Assembly: GCA_964609155.1 (NCBI GenBank)
Contig: CAZSRF010000001.1
Coordinates: 1-64,000, forward strand
Direction: 5' to 3'
Length of the DNA: 64,000 nucleotides
Source of the DNA: JAGOUU01 sp964609155
Lineage (GTDB): Bacteria; Pseudomonadota; Gammaproteobacteria; JAGOUU01
Positions 26,844 through 35,031 of the stretch are shown here, piece after piece. The notes below the pieces were generated by a model, which worked only from the letters and a program-made list of their open reading frames with translations, did no database searches and was not told the DNA's origin. Numbering within the stretch: the first letter of the stretch is position 1; each line of letters opens with the position of its first letter. Made by a program: the position numbers and the translations under genes.

Positions 26844-28148
26844 CTAGTGAACTTTAAAAAAACCTACTTTTACCTTGTCTCCATCAATATAATACATATC
26901 AAACGTTTCTGGATAACCTTCGTGCCCAGCTCCCATACGTGCCTTATCCCAAACTTTATCAGCGACAAGAGTAGACTTTTCACCCATAAATTGCGCCTTA
27001 TTCAATTTATACATAAATACTTTTGAGTTACTTAGAATAGAAAGCATCTGCTCTTCCAGAGCAGTTTCATCTTCTGCACCCGTATCTGAGTCCGAATCAG
27101 AATCATCCATCGCTGACTCAGTGAACACATAGTAGTTATCATCTTTAGTATAAACAGCAGCAAACTTTTGGTCATTAACCTTTAGATCAATAAAATTCCA
27201 GTTTAATCCATCATCAAAACTTATCAGATATGTCTCTTTTTCTATATGTTTCTCATCAACAAATTTATAATATTCAGCATTAGCTAATAGAAAACCCTTA
27301 CTTTCTTTAACGCTTAAAAAAGATAGATCCAACTCATATTCGATGCCATCATTTATAGTTTTCAGAACTGTTGGAACATTCATTTCAACTAATTTAGCAT
27401 CTGCATCCAATAAATCTTTTATATAAAAATTCTGTTTCATTTGATTATTCAAAAAATCATACTTAGTAAGTATAACTTTACTATCAAAAGCAGTTCTATA
27501 AGTGTATTCAGAAAATTCTGCAAGAGAGTGCCATTGCTGTCCGTTGTCTTTAGAAAACATTTTCTTTAAGATACCATTTTCACCTTTAACATCAGCAAGT
27601 ATAATCCTTGGCGTTACCTCAGTAATGGAATCGAGTTCAAGCTCGCCAGTTGAGCTCAAAGAGTATGGATGCCAATTGACTCCATCCGTAGATGTGTAAT
27701 TAAATGAATGATCTTCAAAGTTCGGACCTGACTTCTCAAACTTCAATGTTAAAAAAAGAATATCATTATTATTGTTAATATATGTCTCATACCAGCTATA
27801 ATCGTTAGGCAAACTTGGAAGAACAATCTGGCTAGTATGTTTCTCATAACTTTGATAATCTGCATTAAAAACTATTGTATTAATATTCACCGTTCTATCA
27901 ACAGGATTTAATGTGGAAGACATCATATGTTCACGCCCTTTAAAATAAAAGCTCTCCATTGATGAGTTTTTATCTTCTTTAGAATGGACTATATCAAAAT
28001 CAAAATACTTGTATTCTGCTACTTTTTGCACCTCTGGACTGATATTTTTAATATGAATCTTTTTACCCGCAAAAATAAAACTCGAAAAAATTAAATTTAA
28101 TATAGCTACAATTATAATACAATTTATTTTATTATCCCTGTACAGCAT
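26844..28148 (-). CDS. Secreted Asp-box (BNR-like) repeat protein
   Basis: A 434-residue protein with an N-terminal hydrophobic segment (IIIVAILNLIFSSFIFAG, about 11-28) that looks like a signal peptide. Three Asp-box motifs are visible: STDGVNW (153-159, short form), SKDNGQQW (199-206) and SFDDGLNW (310-317), the hallmark turns of beta-propeller sialidases and exported glycan-binding proteins. No sialidase catalytic Arg triad or FRIP motif is recognisable, so catalytic activity is not supported. An acidic DSDSDSDTG stretch lies near 350. Likely periplasmic or surface-exposed; substrate unknown. Confidence 0.6.
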   Translation of the reverse strand: MLYRDNKINCIIIVAILNLIFSSFIFAGKKIHIKNISPEVQKVAEYKYFDFDIVHSKEDKNSSMESFYFKGREHMMSSTLNPVDRTVNINTIVFNADYQSYEKHTSQIVLPSLPNDYSWYETYINNNNDILFLTLKFEKSGPNFEDHSFNYTSTDGVNWHPYSLSSTGELELDSITEVTPRIILADVKGENGILKKMFSKDNGQQWHSLAEFSEYTYRTAFDSKVILTKYDFLNNQMKQNFYIKDLLDADAKLVEMNVPTVLKTINDGIEYELDLSFLSVKESKGFLLANAEYYKFVDEKHIEKETYLISFDDGLNWNFIDLKVNDQKFAAVYTKDDNYYVFTESAMDDSDSDSDTGAEDETALEEQMLSILSNSKVFMYKLNKAQFMGEKSTLVADKVWDKARMGAGHEGYPETFDMYYIDGDKVKVGFFKVH

Positions 28149-28202
28149 ACTCTCCCCTCTATGAAAAATTTAGATTCAAAGCGGTATTATATGCAACTTT
28201 AT

Positions 28203-28324
28203 AGGACTTACGCAAGAACCCTGTCATACCGGCCAAAGAGCCAGTATCTTGCAAAAAAGATCTCGGTTCTGCGCACTTCGTGCTTGACCGAGATGACAAC
28301 TTACAATCATTTTGCGTAAGTCCT
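28203..28324. mobile_element. MITE-like element with 13-bp terminal inverted repeats
   Basis: A 122-bp segment bounded by AGGACTTACGCAA and its exact complement TTGCGTAAGTCCT, with no ORF inside. Two internal hairpins are present: ATACCGGC...CCAGTAT (28224-28250) and TCTCGGT...ACCGAGA (28261-28293). The first matches the repeat at 19681-19706. Terminal repeats without a transposase suggest a non-autonomous transposon. Clear target-site duplications are not visible. Confidence 0.6.
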
Positions 28325-28436
28325 GCTTTAATGAGACATTACAAGTAACAACTATAAGATCCAGACCAATAGCAAACATGTTTATTTATCTTAGGTAATT
28401 GGGATAATTTGGGAATGATTTTGGATGACTGCTGTC

Positions 28437-28479
28437 TTGCGGAACTTAAATTGTCTAATTGATAATTTAAGTTCCGCAA
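28437..28479. repeat. Strong 16-bp perfect stem-loop
   Basis: Inverted repeat with 16-bp arms (TTGCGGAACTTAAATT and its complement) and an 11-nt loop, within the first unit of the 56-bp tandem repeat. No T-run directly follows on either strand, so it is a hairpin of unknown role, possibly mRNA-end stabilising. Confidence 0.6.
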
Positions 28480-28553
28480 CGATATTAAGATTTTTTTGAA
28501 CTTAAATTGTCTAATTGATAGTTTAAGTTCCGCAACGATATTAAGATTTTTTT
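28442..28553. repeat. 56-bp tandem duplication covering the helicase gene 3' end
   Basis: Two units (28442-28497 and 28498-28553) differ at one position in the hairpin arm. The second unit contains the last codons and stop (28541) of the DEAD-box gene, so the first is a duplicated copy of that gene end plus its hairpin. With the MITE-like element it fills the 392-bp gap between 28149 and 28540. Confidence 0.75.
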
Positions 28554-30694
28554 CTAGGCTTAAGCTTCAACACACGCCCTTTATCTCTAGGCTTGCTATC
28601 AGCATTGCTTTTTTTCGAACTTGATTTAGGCTTACCTGCTCTTACTTTATCATTGCTAATAAATTTAGCTGGTCTTTCAGATCTACCTTCAGATCGCTCG
28701 CTTCTACCTCTTGATGGTCGCTCTGATCTGCCACTTTCAAAACGCTCACCTCTTGCGGTCCGTGGTTTATCAAACGATCTACCGCCTTCTGCTCTCTCAC
28801 TCCTACCCTTTCCAGATCTTTCAAATGATCTGCCATTTTCTGATCTTTCACCTCTTGCTGCTCGCGGTTTATCAAATGATCTACCGCCTTCTGATCTCTC
28901 ACTTCTACCCCTTCCAGATCTTTCAAATGCTCTGCCATTTTCTGATCTTTCACCTCTTGCTGCTCGCGGTTTATCAAATGATCTACCGCCTTCTGATCTT
29001 TCACCTCTTGCTGCTCGGGGTTTATCAAACGATCTACCGCCTTCTGATCTTTCGCCTCTTGCTGCTCGCGGTTTATCAAACGATCTACCGCTTTCTGATC
29101 TTTCACTTCTACCTCTTCCAGAGCCTGATCTATCTGATCTACCGCCTTCAGATCTACCAAAACTATTTCCTCTTGGACCACCTGATCTTCTAGAACGATC
29201 ACCTCCATTACGGCTATCTCGGTCTCTACCAGAGCTATTACCATAATTAGATCTTTGAGAATTCGACATATCTAAGCTTTTTAAATTATCTGATTCTGAA
29301 AGTAATAATGGAGCATCGCCATAAGCCATAACAGCGACTGCTGCTGCTATCTTGTTCACGCTGTGATCAGATTCACCAGCAATTTGATTAATTACAGTAG
29401 CCATGGCTTCTAATTTTTCCTGCTTATTAATCTTCTCTTCACTAGCTTTAATAATATTTAATACACGTGATTTAAAAAACTGTATACGCTTTTCATTGAT
29501 TTCAGCTACTGTAGGCATAACATATTTTTCTATAGTAGTTTTAGTGAAGCGTTCTATATATCTCAGCTTGCTTGTCTCACCTCTAGTAGCAAAAGAAATA
29601 GCTACACCACTACGACCAGCACGACCAGTGCGCCCTATTCTGTGCAAATAGGTTTCTTCATCATGCGGCATATCATAGTTTATAACATGAGTTATTCTGT
29701 CGACATCTAAACCACGTGCAGCGACATCTGTAGCTATTAATATATCTATTCTACCAGCTTTAAGTTCTTTTATAGAACGCTCACGCATTTTTTGCTCAAT
29801 ATCACCATTTAATACAATTGCTCGGTGCCCTGCAGCAAGTAACTGTTCTCCAATAGTAATCGTCTCAAGCTTTGTGCGTGCAAAAACTATCATTGCATCC
29901 ATACCATCATGCTTACTAATTTCTAAGATACGAAGCAAAGCATCAATTTTATCTGAATAATTAACACCCCAATAATATTGCGAAATCAAACTGCTGGTTT
30001 CATGTTTAGGCTCAATATTAACTTTTACAGGATCTTTTAAGTATTTACCGGCAATATTCTTAATAGCAGAGGGCATTGTTGCTGAAAATAAAGCTATTTG
30101 CTTGTTTTCAGAAGAGCGTTCTAAGATCAAATTTACATCATCAATAAATCCCATGCGCAACATTTCATCTGCTTCATCAAGTACTAGAATATCTAATTTA
30201 GATATATCTAATGTTCCACGCTCAATATGGTCAATAATTCTTCCCGGGGTTCCAACAACGATATGACTGCCCTGCTTTAATTGTTTTAATTGAGTACGAT
30301 AATCTTGCCCCCCACAGAGAGTAGCAATAACTAAATCTTTTATCTTGCTAGAATATTTACGAAAAGAATCTGCAACTTGAATAGCTAATTCCCGCGTTGG
30401 CGCTAAAATCAAAGCCTGAGGAATACAGTCCTCATCTTTATAAGAAATTCTGACTTTAGACAAAATAGGCAATGCAAACGCAGCTGTTTTACCTGTGCCC
30501 GTTTGTGCTTGTCCAATTACATCATGTCCCTCACACAACACAGGTATAATTTCTGCTTGAATTGGAGTCGGTTTTTCATAGCCTATTTCATGAAGAGCTT
30601 GAATTACTTGCTGGCTGAGCGGCAAATCAACAAAGTTCACATTAGCAGAATTAACGATTTGGGCAGAATCTTTTGACTTGGTTGAGCGACTCAT
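28541..30694 (-). CDS. deaD: DEAD-box RNA helicase with repetitive RGG/Ser-Arg tail
   Basis: A 717-residue RNA helicase of the DeaD/CsdA type. Helicase motifs are all present: AQTGTGKTAAFALP, PTRELA, TPGRI, DEAD (VLDEADEMLRMGF), SAT, then VFARTK, ATDVAARGLDV and HRIGRTGRAGR. From about residue 485 the protein is a low-complexity basic tail with at least six near-identical units of SEGGRSFDKPRAARGER and ENGR(S/A)FERSGRGR type, ending in KLKPRKKS. E. coli CsdA has a shorter basic tail. Such tails bind RNA without sequence specificity. DeaD versus RhlE cannot be settled; cold/ribosome assembly roles are family knowledge. Confidence 0.92.
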   Translation of the reverse strand: MSRSTKSKDSAQIVNSANVNFVDLPLSQQVIQALHEIGYEKPTPIQAEIIPVLCEGHDVIGQAQTGTGKTAAFALPILSKVRISYKDEDCIPQALILAPTRELAIQVADSFRKYSSKIKDLVIATLCGGQDYRTQLKQLKQGSHIVVGTPGRIIDHIERGTLDISKLDILVLDEADEMLRMGFIDDVNLILERSSENKQIALFSATMPSAIKNIAGKYLKDPVKVNIEPKHETSSLISQYYWGVNYSDKIDALLRILEISKHDGMDAMIVFARTKLETITIGEQLLAAGHRAIVLNGDIEQKMRERSIKELKAGRIDILIATDVAARGLDVDRITHVINYDMPHDEETYLHRIGRTGRAGRSGVAISFATRGETSKLRYIERFTKTTIEKYVMPTVAEINEKRIQFFKSRVLNIIKASEEKINKQEKLEAMATVINQIAGESDHSVNKIAAAVAVMAYGDAPLLLSESDNLKSLDMSNSQRSNYGNSSGRDRDSRNGGDRSRRSGGPRGNSFGRSEGGRSDRSGSGRGRSERSESGRSFDKPRAARGERSEGGRSFDKPRAARGERSEGGRSFDKPRAARGERSENGRAFERSGRGRSERSEGGRSFDKPRAARGERSENGRSFERSGKGRSERAEGGRSFDKPRTARGERFESGRSERPSRGRSERSEGRSERPAKFISNDKVRAGKPKSSSKKSNADSKPRDKGRVLKLKPRKKS

Positions 30695-30894
30695 ATTTGT
30701 ATTCTCACAGAATTAACTAATTTGTATAAATTTAACAAACAAGACTAACAAAATAGGTAACAGAAAGCAAGAAGATTAGTAGTGAAGCTACATTTTTATT
30801 TTTTATTCAATTACTTAGATAAGCTTTGCAATCTGGCCACGCTAATCTCATAGAATGATAAATAAAATAGTATATAATAAGTATACAGAGTCGA

Positions 30895-31112
30895 TCTAAA
30901 CAGTTTGGTGTTATTCTGTGCTACACGAAAGAAGTCAACGTTTTTTGAGCTATAAGCTTTGATAGGGGTTTGGCGTGAGTGTATCGTTGTGCACGACTGC
31001 CTATAAATCTTATTTATAGAATGTAGTAAGCCTGAGCATACAACCGATGAGTCCCACCTGGAAGACAGGTTCAAGGCGAGTACTTCTACGGTAATATGGG
31101 TAACACCATTAT
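30895..31112 (+). ncRNA. ssrS: 6S RNA
   Basis: Directly upstream of the 5-FTHF cyclo-ligase gene, the conserved place for ssrS in gammaproteobacteria. A terminal helix GGTGTTA (30907-30913) pairs with TAACACC (31101-31107), and GAAGT (30931) pairs with ACTTC (31082) further in. The 3' half holds ACCTGGAAGACAGGT and GTTCAAGG, like the closing-stem region of 6S RNA. A TATAAT box at 30873-30878 lies at a suitable distance upstream. 6S RNA binds sigma-70 RNA polymerase in stationary phase. Exact ends are approximate. Confidence 0.72.
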
Positions 31113-31118
31113 ATTTAT

Positions 31119-31751
31119 ATGACTATGACCAGTGTTGATCCTAAAATAAAGCTTCGCAAAGAACTTCGCCAAAAACGTCGCCGTATAAGCAAACAAGAAT
31201 CCTTACGCGCCGCTAAAGATTGCTGTGATATTATTATTAAGCAAAATATTTTAGAAAATAAGCGAAATATTGCCTTTTATCTCTCTCAAGATAACGAGCT
31301 AGACTTATGTTTTTTGCTAGCGTATTGTCTGGAGCATAAAAAAAATTGCTATTTACCTGTATTAGATAATACTGCATTAAAGTTTGTGCAATACACACGT
31401 AATTCTAAGCTAATAAACAACAAATATCATATACTTGAACCTCTTATTGAGGATCCTAACAGCATGTTAGCTGCACAAAACTTAGACTTAGTTTTTGTCC
31501 CTTTGGTTGCTTTTACTAAAAGTGGCAATCGTTTGGGTATGGGTGGTGGGCATTACGATCAAACTTTTGCTTTCTTGCAAAATTTAACCAATCATACTAA
31601 TAATAATAGTACCTTTATAATTAAGCCTATTTTAATTGGGATCGCATATGAGCTACAATGCGTCTCTCAACTACCAATAGACTCTTGGGATATTAATTTA
31701 AATGGAATTGTTACAGAGAGTGAATATATTAAAATTCAAAATGAAGTCTAA
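31119..31751 (+). CDS. ygfA: 5-formyltetrahydrofolate cyclo-ligase
   Basis: A 210-residue enzyme converting 5-formyl-THF to 5,10-methenyl-THF with ATP. It has the basic N-terminal LRKELRQKRRRIS, the FYLSQDNELD strand, and the C-terminal ATP/phosphate motif NRLGMGGGHYDQTF near 143-156. Position behind 6S RNA is conserved. Its stop overlaps the next gene's ATG by 11 nt, suggesting translational coupling. Confidence 0.92.
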   Translation: MTMTSVDPKIKLRKELRQKRRRISKQESLRAAKDCCDIIIKQNILENKRNIAFYLSQDNELDLCFLLAYCLEHKKNCYLPVLDNTALKFVQYTRNSKLINNKYHILEPLIEDPNSMLAAQNLDLVFVPLVAFTKSGNRLGMGGGHYDQTFAFLQNLTNHTNNNSTFIIKPILIGIAYELQCVSQLPIDSWDINLNGIVTESEYIKIQNEV

Positions 31752-32385
31752 CACCCTATTAGCTGCAATTGCCTTATTTGCTAACATCATTCTTCTAGGA
31801 AATAACACGCTAGCTAGTCCTGTATATGAATGCAAAGACAGCAATGGTCAAATTATTTTTACCGATAATCCTAAAGCTACCCCCGATTGCAACGCAGCCA
31901 CGCAAAAAACAATACCTCCCCTTCCGAGTTTTACTCCTCCTAGTAGAAATAGTAAAAACAAAGATCACACCATAAATAAGACACCTACAAACGCTGCTGT
32001 TCCTAAAAAAAACGTGATTATCGCTAATGGTGAAGAAGAGGTAACTGCTGGCTCTGATGATACAGGAGAATATGAACAAAATTACTCCGAACTATCTATA
32101 ACCTCACCTACTAGTGGTGCTCAAGTAAATAGCTGTGGCGGCTTACTAGATATAAGTTTCAATGTTAGCCCTGCATTAGCTGGTGGTGACTTGGCTGTGT
32201 TAGCTATCGATGGCACTCCCTATGGTGAACCTACAGCCAACACGACAATATCAACAAATTCTCTTGAACGTGGACCACATAGTATTTTTATTAAAATAAT
32301 ATCCAAAGATAATAAAATACTTAAAACATCAGCTCCTGTGGAATTTATGTTTATGCGGAATTGTGCCAAACATATAGCGCCCTAA
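31741..32385 (+). CDS. Secreted DUF4124-domain protein
   Basis: About 214 residues from the ATG at 31741, since a signal peptide begins there (LLAAIALFANIILLGNNTLAS). The mature N-terminus, VYECKDSNGQIIFTDNPKATPDC, is a typical DUF4124 domain. A Lys/Thr/Pro-rich linker and a C-terminal beta domain with two Cys (VNSCGGLLDISF ... MRNCAKH), probably Ig-like, follow. It is periplasmic; function unknown. The 11-nt overlap with ygfA and 2-nt gap to the NUDIX gene indicate an operon. Confidence 0.8.
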   Translation: MKSNTLLAAIALFANIILLGNNTLASPVYECKDSNGQIIFTDNPKATPDCNAATQKTIPPLPSFTPPSRNSKNKDHTINKTPTNAAVPKKNVIIANGEEEVTAGSDDTGEYEQNYSELSITSPTSGAQVNSCGGLLDISFNVSPALAGGDLAVLAIDGTPYGEPTANTTISTNSLERGPHSIFIKIISKDNKILKTSAPVEFMFMRNCAKHIAP

Positions 32386-32387
32386 GC

Positions 32388-32912
32388 ATGAAAACAAAAG
32401 ATGTATCGGATGAAATATTAGATATTGTTGATCAAAACGACAAAGTTATTTCTCAGGACTACAAAAAAAATATTCACGAGAATCATCTTCTCCACCGAGC
32501 CTCTCATATAATGGTATCTTATAAAAATTATGTTTTTTTACAACTGCGTTCTAAAAATAAACAACAATTTCCTAACAAATGGGATATAAGTACAGCGGGG
32601 CATGTTATAACACAAGAAAATTATACTAACTGTGCTATTCGAGAATTACAAGAAGAGCTAGGTCTAACAACATCTAAACAAAAGCTCATAGAGGTAACTT
32701 TACTGCCTGCATCTGAAAAAACAGGCTTTGAATTTATCAAAATATTTCATTTAAAACTCGATACTCTAACTAATATTACATTACAAACCAAAGAAATTAC
32801 TACTGGAGGCTGGTTTGATAAAAGTCATGTAACCTTTTGGCTAAATCAACATCCTGAAGACTTTGCTGGATGTTTTAATCTAATCTGGAATTACTGCTCT
32901 GCCACCTGTTAA
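32388..32912 (+). CDS. NUDIX hydrolase (YfcD/IPP-isomerase type)
   Basis: About 174 residues from the ATG at 32388; the in-frame TTG at 32361 would overlap the upstream gene. The NUDIX box is canonical, from Gly71: GHVITQENYTNCAIRELQEE followed by LGL, matching Gx5Ex7REUxEExGU. The preceding FPNKWDISTAGHV and the N-terminal EILDIVDQNDKVI are typical of the YfcD/isopentenyl-diphosphate isomerase-like branch. The substrate is probably a nucleotide or prenyl diphosphate and cannot be named. Confidence 0.88.
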   Translation: MKTKDVSDEILDIVDQNDKVISQDYKKNIHENHLLHRASHIMVSYKNYVFLQLRSKNKQQFPNKWDISTAGHVITQENYTNCAIRELQEELGLTTSKQKLIEVTLLPASEKTGFEFIKIFHLKLDTLTNITLQTKEITTGGWFDKSHVTFWLNQHPEDFAGCFNLIWNYCSATC

Positions 32913-32960
32913 TCTTAATTAAAATATAATATTATATTACACTTCAGTACACCTTAGTGC

Positions 32961-33033
32961 GGGCCTATAGCTCAGTTGGTAGAGCAGGAGACTCTTAATC
33001 TCTTGGTCGAAGGTTCGAGTCCTTCTGGGCCCA
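32961..33033 (+). tRNA. tRNA-Lys (CTT)
   Basis: A full cloverleaf: acceptor GGGCCTA/TGGGCCC, anticodon loop CTCTTAA (anticodon CTT), T-arm GAAGG/CCTTC. The genomic 3' end reads A-TCA rather than A-CCA, so CCA must be added by nucleotidyltransferase. Its acceptor and D-arm are nearly identical to the CAT-anticodon tRNA at 10175-10251. Confidence 0.94.
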
Positions 33034-33112
33034 TCAAAAATCCTTAAAAATCAATTAATTATCTGGCATTGTCTTAATTATAACTTTGAATTTCTAGCAT
33101 TGGGGGACGCTT

Positions 33113-33202
33113 ATGGAACAATACACTATAACAAACCACTATAGTTTATTAGATCTAGAAAAAATATTTATTTATCAATATATTACAGGTGGCAATTGCT
33201 AA
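33113..33202 (+). CDS. Candidate 29-residue small protein
   Basis: An ATG with a purine-rich GGGGGA five bases upstream opens a 29-codon frame beginning MEQYTITNHYSLLDLEK and ending in YITGGNC, then TAA. It sits alone between tRNA-Lys and a very strong terminator starting 8 nt after the stop, so gene-like signals bracket it. No homologue is known to me. It could instead be part of an sRNA or the 3' leader of the tRNA transcript. Confidence 0.35.
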   Translation: MEQYTITNHYSLLDLEKIFIYQYITGGNC

Positions 33203-33210
33203 AATCATTA

Positions 33211-33270
33211 AAACTGCTCAAGATTAAGCAATCTTATGGTTAAAATTGCTTAATCTTGAGCAGTTTTTTT
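33211..33270 (+). terminator. Very strong rho-independent terminator (22-bp perfect stem)
   Basis: Arms 33211-33232 and 33245-33266 are perfectly complementary over 22 bp (start AAACTGCTCAAG), loop 12 nt, followed by a T-run to 33270. It could end the tRNA-Lys transcript and the small ORF. Stem length is well above that of an ordinary terminator. Confidence 0.9.
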
Positions 33271-33333
33271 GCTGGTTGTACAGTAAGATAAATATTTAAG
33301 ACCTTACTTGACTTAATAGTTAGTACGTTAGTT

Positions 33334-33807
33334 CTATACACTTATAGTTACCACTTTGGACACACTATCCACTTTAACCCATTCATCAAGTAATTTATCC
33401 ACATCAATTTTTTCAAAACCGCCAGGAGTCTCATTTTTATGAGAATCTGTAAAACGCCGTGCAGTATAGCCAGCTTGAGTTGCAACTTGTACAAACGGGG
33501 CAACACTAATAGCATTAGGAGGAGTTAGACTAGAAACTGCATCTGCATGCTGTACAACTGGCTCGACAAACATTGGTGGCGGGATTACTACTGGATATAC
33601 TATAGGTGCTTCATTTGCCACCGGCAATATTGAATCAAAAATTCCATGCATAGCAGAAAAAGGAGAAACAAGAAGATTCGTTACTTTACGTCCCACACTA
33701 GTTGCCATTTTTGATGTAGTTATTCTTGCTTTGAAGCTTGTAGAACCAGCCTTAAGAGAATCTTTTATAACCTGGTTTAATTTTCTATGCTCATGTTGAT
33801 CAGCCAT
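33334..33807 (-). CDS. Hypothetical Val/Pro-rich protein
   Basis: A 157-residue protein with an AGGAG ribosome site. A basic helical N-terminal 45 residues is followed by a Pro/Val-rich middle (VIPPPMFVEPVV near 73-84) and a C-terminal part with KIDVDKLLDEWVKVD. No signal peptide, membrane segment or known domain. Like several other orphan genes here it is monocistronic. Function unknown. Confidence 0.6.
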   Translation of the reverse strand: MADQHEHRKLNQVIKDSLKAGSTSFKARITTSKMATSVGRKVTNLLVSPFSAMHGIFDSILPVANEAPIVYPVVIPPPMFVEPVVQHADAVSSLTPPNAISVAPFVQVATQAGYTARRFTDSHKNETPGGFEKIDVDKLLDEWVKVDSVSKVVTISV

Positions 33808-33959
33808 ATTAACTCCTGTTGTTATGATATTATTTTATTATTTTACTTGTATGTTTCTTTCATTCTATTCTCTAAAGAATCCTCATGTCAATAGCTAAAA
33901 AAATAGAAGCTGAAACACTTTTTCTTTTTCTTAAGTGCTCTTTTTAGTATAATAGAGCA

Positions 33960-34433
33960 ATGTTTAATATCGTATTATTCGAACCAGAAATCCCTCCAAA
34001 CACAGGGAACATTATCAGGCTATGTGCTAATACTGGCGCTAAATTACATCTCATAGAGCCATTAGGATTTGTCTTAGATGATAAACGTATGCGTCGAGCT
34101 GGATTAGACTATAAAGAGTGGGCAGAAGTTACCGTTCATCATAACTTTGCAGAAGCATTGTCTTTTTTTTATAAGCTAGGTCATCAGAATATCTATGCTA
34201 TCTCTACTAAAGGCAAAAACTCTTATCATGAAATCCAATTTCAGCCCAATGATATTCTATTATTTGGCCCTGAGTCTCGCGGATTACCCAAAGAAATTCT
34301 TGAACAACTAGGTAATCAAAATATGATTCGCATCCCTATGCAACCTAATAGCCGTAGTTTAAATTTATCAAATTCTGTAGCAGTTATTTTATATGAAGCC
34401 CTTAGACAAAACAATTTTACAGGTTGCATCTAA
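33960..34433 (+). CDS. trmL: tRNA (cytidine/uridine-34-2'-O)-methyltransferase TrmL
   Basis: A 157-residue SPOUT methyltransferase that 2'-O-methylates the wobble base of tRNA-Leu isoacceptors. MFNIVLFEPEIPPNTGNIIR opens the protein; the C-terminal trefoil-knot motifs LLFGPESRGLP and MIRIPMQPNSRSLNLSNSVA bind AdoMet. Length fits TrmL exactly (about 155). Confidence 0.95.
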   Translation: MFNIVLFEPEIPPNTGNIIRLCANTGAKLHLIEPLGFVLDDKRMRRAGLDYKEWAEVTVHHNFAEALSFFYKLGHQNIYAISTKGKNSYHEIQFQPNDILLFGPESRGLPKEILEQLGNQNMIRIPMQPNSRSLNLSNSVAVILYEALRQNNFTGCI

Positions 34434-34569
34434 AACTTAGTACCGCAAAAAATCAAATAAGTTAGATTATCTGATTTTACATTCATTAAAAGTTTTTGTT
34501 CATTCCGCTTGTAAAAAAATAGCTTAATTCTATAATAAGACTTCTGATTTTAATTAAAAAATTAAATTT

Positions 34570-34995
34570 ATGTTCGATCCAAGCAAATTCGTTGTTACAA
34601 TAAGAAAATTGACTTACGGTGCACTTAAATTTGGCGGAAGAAACCCTTTCAAAGATGAAGAAGAACCGTTTGCAGATGCTCTAACTGGCATTATAAAAGT
34701 TCAAAATCCTGCTTTATTCTGCAAACAATTCCTTGACTCAGAGTCTGAACTTTCACAGCAAAAACTAGAAGACAAACGGCATAAAGGTCTACATATTCGT
34801 GCTATCATTTCATCTGGTAGTGGATATATAATGACTGTCACATTTCCAAGAGCACTTTGCATGAGTATTTTGGCTGTAGAAAGTAAAGATGCTGATCCTT
34901 ACTCTTCTCTTATAAGCTTCAGGGTGGCTCGTCCTATATTTATCGCAGAGCATAGCTTCGATGATGATGTTTCTAAACATCTACATAAACCATAG
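34570..34995 (+). CDS. Hypothetical protein
   Basis: A 141-residue protein without recognised domains. It has a basic N-terminus (FVVTIRKLTYGALKFGGR), an acidic loop (KDEEEPFAD) and alternating strands and helices in the rest (ALCMSILAVESKD). No signal peptide. No clear Shine-Dalgarno precedes the ATG, and it is flanked by trmL and the convergent gpsA. Coding is supported mainly by ORF length and amino-acid composition. Confidence 0.5.
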   Translation: MFDPSKFVVTIRKLTYGALKFGGRNPFKDEEEPFADALTGIIKVQNPALFCKQFLDSESELSQQKLEDKRHKGLHIRAIISSGSGYIMTVTFPRALCMSILAVESKDADPYSSLISFRVARPIFIAEHSFDDDVSKHLHKP

Positions 34996-35031
34996 CGCTA
35001 AATTCAAAACTAACGTCTACGTTTATTCCAT

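Noticed and set aside
28593..29246. Long open frames antisense to the helicase tail (217 and 160 codons), plus a 200-codon frame on the same strand
   Set aside because: They arise from the low-complexity repeat DNA of the DEAD-box gene. The helicase frame has full motif support; the others have odd, repetitive composition.
30811..31074. 87-codon minus-strand frame upstream of ygfA
   Set aside because: It lies over the probable 6S RNA gene and shows no domain or ribosome site.
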